This document shows positions 41,551 to 45,273 of a stretch of DNA of 45,273 bases, one piece after another. The DNA is from CAYQUL01 sp964568925. GTDB lineage: Bacteria > Patescibacteriota > Microgenomatia > UBA8517. The stretch is from assembly GCA_964568925.1 (NCBI GenBank), contig CAZMSJ010000007.1:1-45273 (forward strand). The letters are read 5' to 3'. Each line of letters starts with the position of its first letter. The first letter of the stretch is position 1. A model generated the notes under the pieces. The model was not told the origin of the DNA. It saw nothing but the letters and a program-made list of their open reading frames with translations, and searched no databases. A program made the translations under genes and the position numbers.

Positions 41551-41898
41551 ATGTCCACTCCAGAAATTTTGCCAGAACAACCTCAGCAAATGGAGGTAAC
41601 TCATGTGGTTGAGAAGTATGATATTCCTGAAACTCAGCAACAATTAGGAATAACAACTCCACCGGTTGCACCTGAACCTGTTGTCGCTGATAACAAAGTA
41701 ATTGCTCAGCCGGTTGTAACCCACCCAGCCGACCCAACCGTATTTCAAGTACCTGCAGACACTGGGGCACACAACATCTCTGAACTACAAAAATTAGCAA
41801 AAGGAGATGCCACATTAAGTAAAACTTGGTATGACGCTCAATGGCTTCGGGAAATAAAAAAGAAAATAAAATTAGGCATTACTGCAATCTTTAGTTAA
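41551..41898 (+). CDS. Small Pro/Gln-rich protein paired with the TraG/HerA-like ATPase
   Basis: This 115-aa protein has an acidic, disordered N-terminal two-thirds, rich in Pro, Gln, Val and Thr (ILPEQPQQMEVTHVV, TTPPVAPEPVVAD). A short structured end, SKTWYDAQWLREIKKKIKLG, has aromatic and basic residues and could be an amphipathic helix docking on a partner. TAGAAT (41536-41541) ends nine bases before the ATG at 41551, and a TTG six bases earlier is less likely. It lies seven bases before the ATPase gene and probably acts with it. No family is recognised. Confidence 0.65.
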   Translation: MSTPEILPEQPQQMEVTHVVEKYDIPETQQQLGITTPPVAPEPVVADNKVIAQPVVTHPADPTVFQVPADTGAHNISELQKLAKGDATLSKTWYDAQWLREIKKKIKLGITAIFS

Positions 41899-41905
41899 TT
41901 TTTCT

Positions 41906-44266
41906 ATGCCAACTCCAACTGCCATCACACAAACAACCACAATGGGAATCGATCCATTGTCTATATTTGGTGTGCTCATTGGTCTTACCATCGTATTGGT
42001 CGTTTTAGGTGCACTTGTTTGGTACTTTATCTCGATATATCGATTTAGAAATAGAGAAGAGCGTTCACTTTCCTCAGTTCTTCTTCTTGTTACCGTTTCT
42101 CGCAACAATGAAATAAAGATTGACGCAATGGAGCAGTTATTTGCTTCACTCTACTCAATTAAAAAAGGTGGATGGAAGCAGAAGTTTGATACACAACCAA
42201 TTATCTCTTTTGAAATTGTGGCAAAGCAGGAAGAAATTAAGTTTTATGTGTGGACATTTAAATCACTGCAAGACTTAGTAGAGAAACAAATTCACGGTGC
42301 ATATCCTGAAGCTGAAATAGTTGAGGTGCCTGAGTACAACATATTTACTCCAGACGGTAGGGTTGCATATAAAGCATTGCAGCTAAAGAAAGATAATTTC
42401 TATCCAATCAAAACATTTAAAGAGCTTCCTACAGATTCACTTGCTGCAATTACTTCAGCTATGGCAAAGATGGGTAAAGGTGAAGGTGCCGCAGTTCAAA
42501 TACTTGTGTCACCTGCAGACTCATCTTGGCAGGGTGGAGGAAGAAGTTTTATTGCTGAAACAAAAAAACAGGAAAGTAATCCAGAAAAGGCAAAGTACTC
42601 AGTAGGGGCAAAAGCTCTTGAGGCTATTGAGAATAAAATTAGTAAACCAGGTTTTGAAATTTCTGTACGTATTGTTGTCGTTGCCCAGACTGAGGAAATG
42701 GCAAAAAGTCATTTATCAAATATTTCAACGGCTTTTTCTCAATTTGATGGTGAATATAACGGTTTTGGGTCACGAAAAATTCGAAGAAAGGCCAGCTTTG
42801 TTGAGGAATTTGTCTATCGCTACCACCCAATGATGCATGTATTTGGAAATCATGAATCAATCCTTAATTCAGAAGAAATTGCCAGTGTTTTTCACTTCCC
42901 TAATAAACTTGTTACAACTCCTCATCTTGTTTGGCTGAATGCAAAGCAAGCTCCTGCACCAGCACAAATACCAAATGAAGGATTGTACTTAGGTTTAAGT
43001 AACTACAGAGGAATCAAGAGACCTGTCTATATGTCTGATTTTGACCGACAACGTCACATGTACATCATTGGAAAAACCGGTACTGGAAAAACAAAGTATT
43101 TGTTGGAGTTGATGAAGCAAGATATTAGAGCTGGACGAGGTTTGTGTTTCATCGATCCACATGGAGATGCTGTAGAAGAGTTATTGCAATTTATTCCACC
43201 AGAACGGGCAAAAGATGTCATCTATTTCCGTCCAAGTGATGTTGATCGACCAATGGGACTTAATTTGCTTGAAGCCACGACTGAAGATCAAAAACATTTT
43301 GTAACAACCTCGATTATCAATTTAATGTACAAGTTATTCGATCCATACAAGACTGGTATAGTTGGACCTCGTTTTGAACATGCTGTTCGAAACGCAATGC
43401 TTACCGTAATGAGTGAACAAGGGAACACCTTTATTGAAGTCATGCGTATCTTAACTGACTCAAATTATGTGAAAGAAATGCTTCCAAAAGTTACTGATCC
43501 AATTGTCAGACGATACTGGACCGATCAAATAGCCCAGACTTCTGATTTCCACAAATCTGAGACACTTGATTACATTACCTCGAAGTTCGGACGCTTTGTT
43601 ACAAACAAAATGATCCGTAACTTAATTGGCCAGTCAAAATCTTCATTTAACTTCCGTGAAATTATGGATACTGGAAAAATACTCTTAGTTAATCTTTCGA
43701 AAGGAGAGCTTGGAGAAGAGAACAGTAGCTTCTTGGGTCTTATTTTAGTACCACGCATATTGATGGCTGCAATGAGTCGTGCAGATATGCCTGAGGAGCA
43801 ACGAAGAGATTTCTTCTTGTATGTTGATGAGTTCCAAAACTTTGCCACCCCTGACTTTGCACAAATTCTTTCTGAAGCTCGTAAATATCGCTTGAGCTTA
43901 ATTGTAGCTAATCAGTTTGTGGGTCAAATCGATGAAGAGATTAAAAATGCTATCTTTGGAAACGTCGGAACGATTATCAGTTATCGTGTTGGTGTAAGTG
44001 ATGCCAATTACTTGGCGCACGAGTTTGCTCCAGTGTTTAGTGAAGATGACCTCTTAAACATTGAAAAGTATCACGTATATATCAAAACAATTGTTAAAAA
44101 TGAGCCTGTTCCACCATTTTCAATGTCACTGGCGAAAGACTATTCTGAAATTTCAAAAGAAATGAATCCTGAAGTGTCACAAATTATTAAAGAAATGAGC
44201 CGTATTAAGTACGGACGAGATGCCCGATTAGTCGAGGCTGAAATCGGCAGGAGATCGAATCTCTAG
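41906..44266 (+). CDS. TraG/HerA/VirB4-like membrane ATPase, 786 aa
   Basis: This protein has one N-terminal membrane helix (about 19-43). A 320-residue mixed region follows, and then a RecA-like ATPase domain from about residue 370. Walker A is IGKTGTGKTKYLL (about 386-398), Walker B is FFLYVDEFQNF (about 634-644), and the arginine-rich sensor lies in ILSEARKYRLSLIVANQFV. FIDPHGDAVEEL is typical of TraG/TraD/HerA-FtsK family pumps. It may move DNA or proteins in a conjugation or type IV secretion-related apparatus, or drive a pilus. No other secretion genes are in the window. The preceding small gene is 7 bases away. A tRNA gene follows. Confidence 0.85.
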   Translation: MPTPTAITQTTTMGIDPLSIFGVLIGLTIVLVVLGALVWYFISIYRFRNREERSLSSVLLLVTVSRNNEIKIDAMEQLFASLYSIKKGGWKQKFDTQPIISFEIVAKQEEIKFYVWTFKSLQDLVEKQIHGAYPEAEIVEVPEYNIFTPDGRVAYKALQLKKDNFYPIKTFKELPTDSLAAITSAMAKMGKGEGAAVQILVSPADSSWQGGGRSFIAETKKQESNPEKAKYSVGAKALEAIENKISKPGFEISVRIVVVAQTEEMAKSHLSNISTAFSQFDGEYNGFGSRKIRRKASFVEEFVYRYHPMMHVFGNHESILNSEEIASVFHFPNKLVTTPHLVWLNAKQAPAPAQIPNEGLYLGLSNYRGIKRPVYMSDFDRQRHMYIIGKTGTGKTKYLLELMKQDIRAGRGLCFIDPHGDAVEELLQFIPPERAKDVIYFRPSDVDRPMGLNLLEATTEDQKHFVTTSIINLMYKLFDPYKTGIVGPRFEHAVRNAMLTVMSEQGNTFIEVMRILTDSNYVKEMLPKVTDPIVRRYWTDQIAQTSDFHKSETLDYITSKFGRFVTNKMIRNLIGQSKSSFNFREIMDTGKILLVNLSKGELGEENSSFLGLILVPRILMAAMSRADMPEEQRRDFFLYVDEFQNFATPDFAQILSEARKYRLSLIVANQFVGQIDEEIKNAIFGNVGTIISYRVGVSDANYLAHEFAPVFSEDDLLNIEKYHVYIKTIVKNEPVPPFSMSLAKDYSEISKEMNPEVSQIIKEMSRIKYGRDARLVEAEIGRRSNL

Positions 44267-44309
44267 CACCAGAGTTTTCTCTTCAGTCTGGTATAATACG
44301 TTCAATTCT

Positions 44310-44380
44310 GGGTCATTCGTTCAATGGTAGGACGGTACTCTTATAAAGTATCAACGATGGTTCGATTCCATCATGACCCA
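44310..44380 (+). tRNA. tRNA with anticodon UAU (isoleucine, reads AUA)
   Basis: The 71 bases fold as a normal tRNA. A perfect 7-bp acceptor (GGGTCAT/ATGACCC), D-arm GTTC/GGAC, and a 5-bp anticodon stem with one G-U pair enclose the loop CTTATAA, so the anticodon is TAT. The T-arm is GATGG-TTCGATT-CCATC. The discriminator is A. The 3' CCA is not encoded (sequence continues CAAAAAA). An extended -10 (TGGTATAAT, TATAAT 44292-44297) ends 12 bases upstream. Most bacteria read AUA with a lysidine-modified CAU anticodon, so a UAU tRNA is unusual. The hairpin downstream faces the other strand. Confidence 0.82.
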
Positions 44381-44382
44381 CA

Positions 44383-44410
44383 AAAAATGGCGCTTAACTA
44401 ATAAGCGCCA
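44383..44410 (-). terminator. Intrinsic terminator of the 75-aa gene
   Basis: On the minus strand TGGCGCTTA and TAAGCGCCA form a 9-bp perfect stem, followed by a T run (plus-strand A run 44382-44387). It lies eight bases after the stop of the gene at 44418-44645 and shields the tRNA from its transcript. Confidence 0.85.
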
Positions 44411-44417
44411 AAAACTC

Positions 44418-44645
44418 CTAAACCCCAAGCTCGAGAGCTTTATTCTCAAGTAACTCAAGGTCTTCACCACTTGTGGGCAAATTCATGTGCTGACCAACGG
44501 TAAGTAGAGGAATGAGTGCCTCAAATTCTCTTACCGTAAAAGCAGAAAGCGGGACATCTTCAAGACGGGATTTAAGTAACTGCTTTCGTTTGTCTCTCTC
44601 TTGTCTTGATACAAAACTAACTGGATCCATCTCACGTGCGTACAT
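44418..44645 (-). CDS. Small soluble protein, 75 aa (unrecognised)
   Basis: The start at ATG 44645 follows a strong AAGGAGG Shine-Dalgarno sequence six bases upstream, one of the best in the window. The protein is helical and charged: DPVSFVSRQERDKRKQLL, then SRLEDVPLSAFTVREFEAL and a closing Leu/Glu-rich helix. It may be a small helical adaptor or regulator. No DNA-binding motif is certain. It has its own terminator and lies between the tRNA and the 74-aa gene. Confidence 0.72.
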   Translation of the reverse strand: MYAREMDPVSFVSRQERDKRKQLLKSRLEDVPLSAFTVREFEALIPLLTVGQHMNLPTSGEDLELLENKALELGV

Positions 44646-44758
44646 GGAAAACCTCCTTGTTTCATTTAAGCAGTGGAATTGTAATGGAGAAAACTCTTTT
44701 GTTCAACTGATCGACAACTCTTTTGGGGCCAAAAGCTATTCATGGTACAATTGCCCCT

Positions 44759-44983
44759 ATGGAATACCACAAATTAACCAGAGAACAGAAGATTGCCAGA
44801 CTCAAAGAGGAGCAAGAACAATTAAGAGAAAAGTATAACAAGTTGTTCAAAACCTTTCGTGGGGTAATTCATGAAGACTCTTCAAGTGAGATGAAGTACA
44901 CCATGATCAAAGTAATGGAGGCACATTTAGCTTCGATTCATGAAGAACTTCTGGTGCTCGAGGCAGCCCAAGAGAAAAAGTAA
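44759..44983 (+). CDS. Small coiled-coil protein, 74 aa
   Basis: The N-terminal half is a Glu/Lys/Gln-rich heptad pattern (LTREQKIARLKEEQEQL) and the C-terminal half a second amphipathic helix (VMEAHLASIHEELLVLEAA). It probably forms a helical hairpin or dimer. A longer frame starts at 44723, but TACAAT (44746-44751) lies seven bases before the ATG at 44759, with TTGGGG 17 bases further up. The leaderless start is therefore favoured. Function is unknown. Confidence 0.7.
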   Translation: MEYHKLTREQKIARLKEEQEQLREKYNKLFKTFRGVIHEDSSSEMKYTMIKVMEAHLASIHEELLVLEAAQEKK

Positions 44984-44995
44984 GCTCCACTCACG

Positions 44996-45017
44996 AAAAA
45001 ACCGCCTTGCGGCGGCC
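44996..45017 (-). terminator. Intrinsic terminator of the recombinase gene
   Basis: On the minus strand CCGCC-GCAA-GGCGG is followed by six T (plus-strand A run 44996-45001). It sits 27 bases after the stop of the tyrosine recombinase gene. Confidence 0.82.
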
Positions 45018-45042
45018 AAAATAATTTCGTAATCAAGAAAGA

Positions 45043-45273
45043 TTACAAAGTTTCCAACTTTTGCTTCTTTCCAGCTTCGTTAATTCCTGCGAGCTCTACG
45101 TATCTCTCAGTTGTTGAGATTCTTCGGTGTCCAACAGCTTGTGAAATAGTAACTAAATCAACTCCACGCTTTAAGTTTTCAACGATACAGGTGTTTCGAA
45201 GATCGTTAACTGAGTAATTTGGCATTTCTGCCTTAAGCATGTATCGATCAATTTCTGCACGGATGTTTCGTAC
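45043..45273 (-). CDS. Tyrosine recombinase/integrase, C-terminal part (cut by window edge)
   Basis: The frame is open to the end of the window, so the N-terminus is missing. The visible 76 residues hold the end of the catalytic domain: NDLRNTCIVENLKRGVDLV matches the HxxR helix, but the usual His is Asn. VGHRRISTTERYVEL has the H...Y motif with the nucleophilic Tyr. It could be a XerC/D-like resolvase or the integrase of an integrated element. The short tail after the Tyr (GINEAGKKQKLETL) does not decide between them. A tRNA gene lies about 660 bases away. Confidence 0.85.
   Translation of the reverse strand, partial: VRNIRAEIDRYMLKAEMPNYSVNDLRNTCIVENLKRGVDLVTISQAVGHRRISTTERYVELAGINEAGKKQKLETL

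Noticed and set aside
1..45273. Use of UGA as glycine, known in some Patescibacteria
   Set aside because: UGA ends recognisable genes exactly where the families end (for example the LOG-family gene at 18950), and no in-frame UGA occurs inside conserved domains.
1..45273. CRISPR array or insertion sequence
   Set aside because: No evenly spaced direct repeats of 24-40 bases and no transposase motifs were seen on either strand.

Overview
The window looks like chromosome from a bacterium of the Candidate Phyla Radiation (Patescibacteria). No marker gene in it fixes the lineage. The signs are moderately AT-rich DNA, compact gene order with 1-4 base overlaps, a class II (B12-dependent) ribonucleotide reductase with its own cobalamin adenosyltransferase, a split transketolase, an archaeal-type triosephosphate isomerase, DUF5667 and LCP cell-surface proteins, a TraG/HerA-like ATPase and many unfamiliar small membrane proteins. 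UGA is used as a stop (the gene ends at 18950 and 32184), so this is not one of the UGA=Gly lineages.

Layout. 1-4700: end of a family 2 glycosyltransferase, a tiny membrane-protein gene on the minus strand, a large fibre-like surface protein and an LCP glycopolymer transferase. 4777-6551: HD hydrolase, uracil-DNA glycosylase and a small orphan gene. 6654-9590: a MacA/MacB-type ABC export operon. 9643-13235: a MutY-like glycosylase, an NRAMP-like transporter, an exported protein and a ZIP transporter. 13279-25889: a central-carbon island with glutaredoxin, tpiA, rpiB, pgk, gap, rpe, a LOG-family protein, transketolase N half, two membrane proteins, transketolase C half, two unrelated class I aldolases, a PfkB kinase and a 2-hydroxyacid dehydrogenase. 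Short minus-strand genes punctuate it. 25905-31656: a class A beta-lactamase-like protein and two class A penicillin-binding proteins. 31687-33505: a HEPN-like protein coupled to a CPBP protease, then a DUF5667 protein. 33536-38273: galU with a tiny membrane protein, then nrdR-nrdJ-cobalamin adenosyltransferase with a pair of NrdR boxes. 38270-45273: unfamiliar proteins, one frameshifted gene, a GNAT-like protein, a TraG/HerA-like ATPase with a small partner, a tRNA with anticodon UAU, two short genes and the end of a tyrosine recombinase.

The strongest genome-wide pattern is promoter architecture. About twenty genes have a good -10 hexamer ending only 5-10 bases before the start codon and no Shine-Dalgarno sequence, which predicts leaderless mRNAs. 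This pattern also corrects several start codons. A minority of mostly small genes instead have a clear Shine-Dalgarno sequence, sometimes with GTG or TTG starts. Several tiny genes (39-52 codons) have their own promoters and in two cases their own intrinsic terminators.

The carbon genes could carry out the lower part of glycolysis plus the non-oxidative pentose phosphate reactions. The RNR cluster makes dNTPs using salvaged cobalamin. The surface genes (LCP, GT2, two PBPs, fibre protein, galU) build and decorate the envelope.
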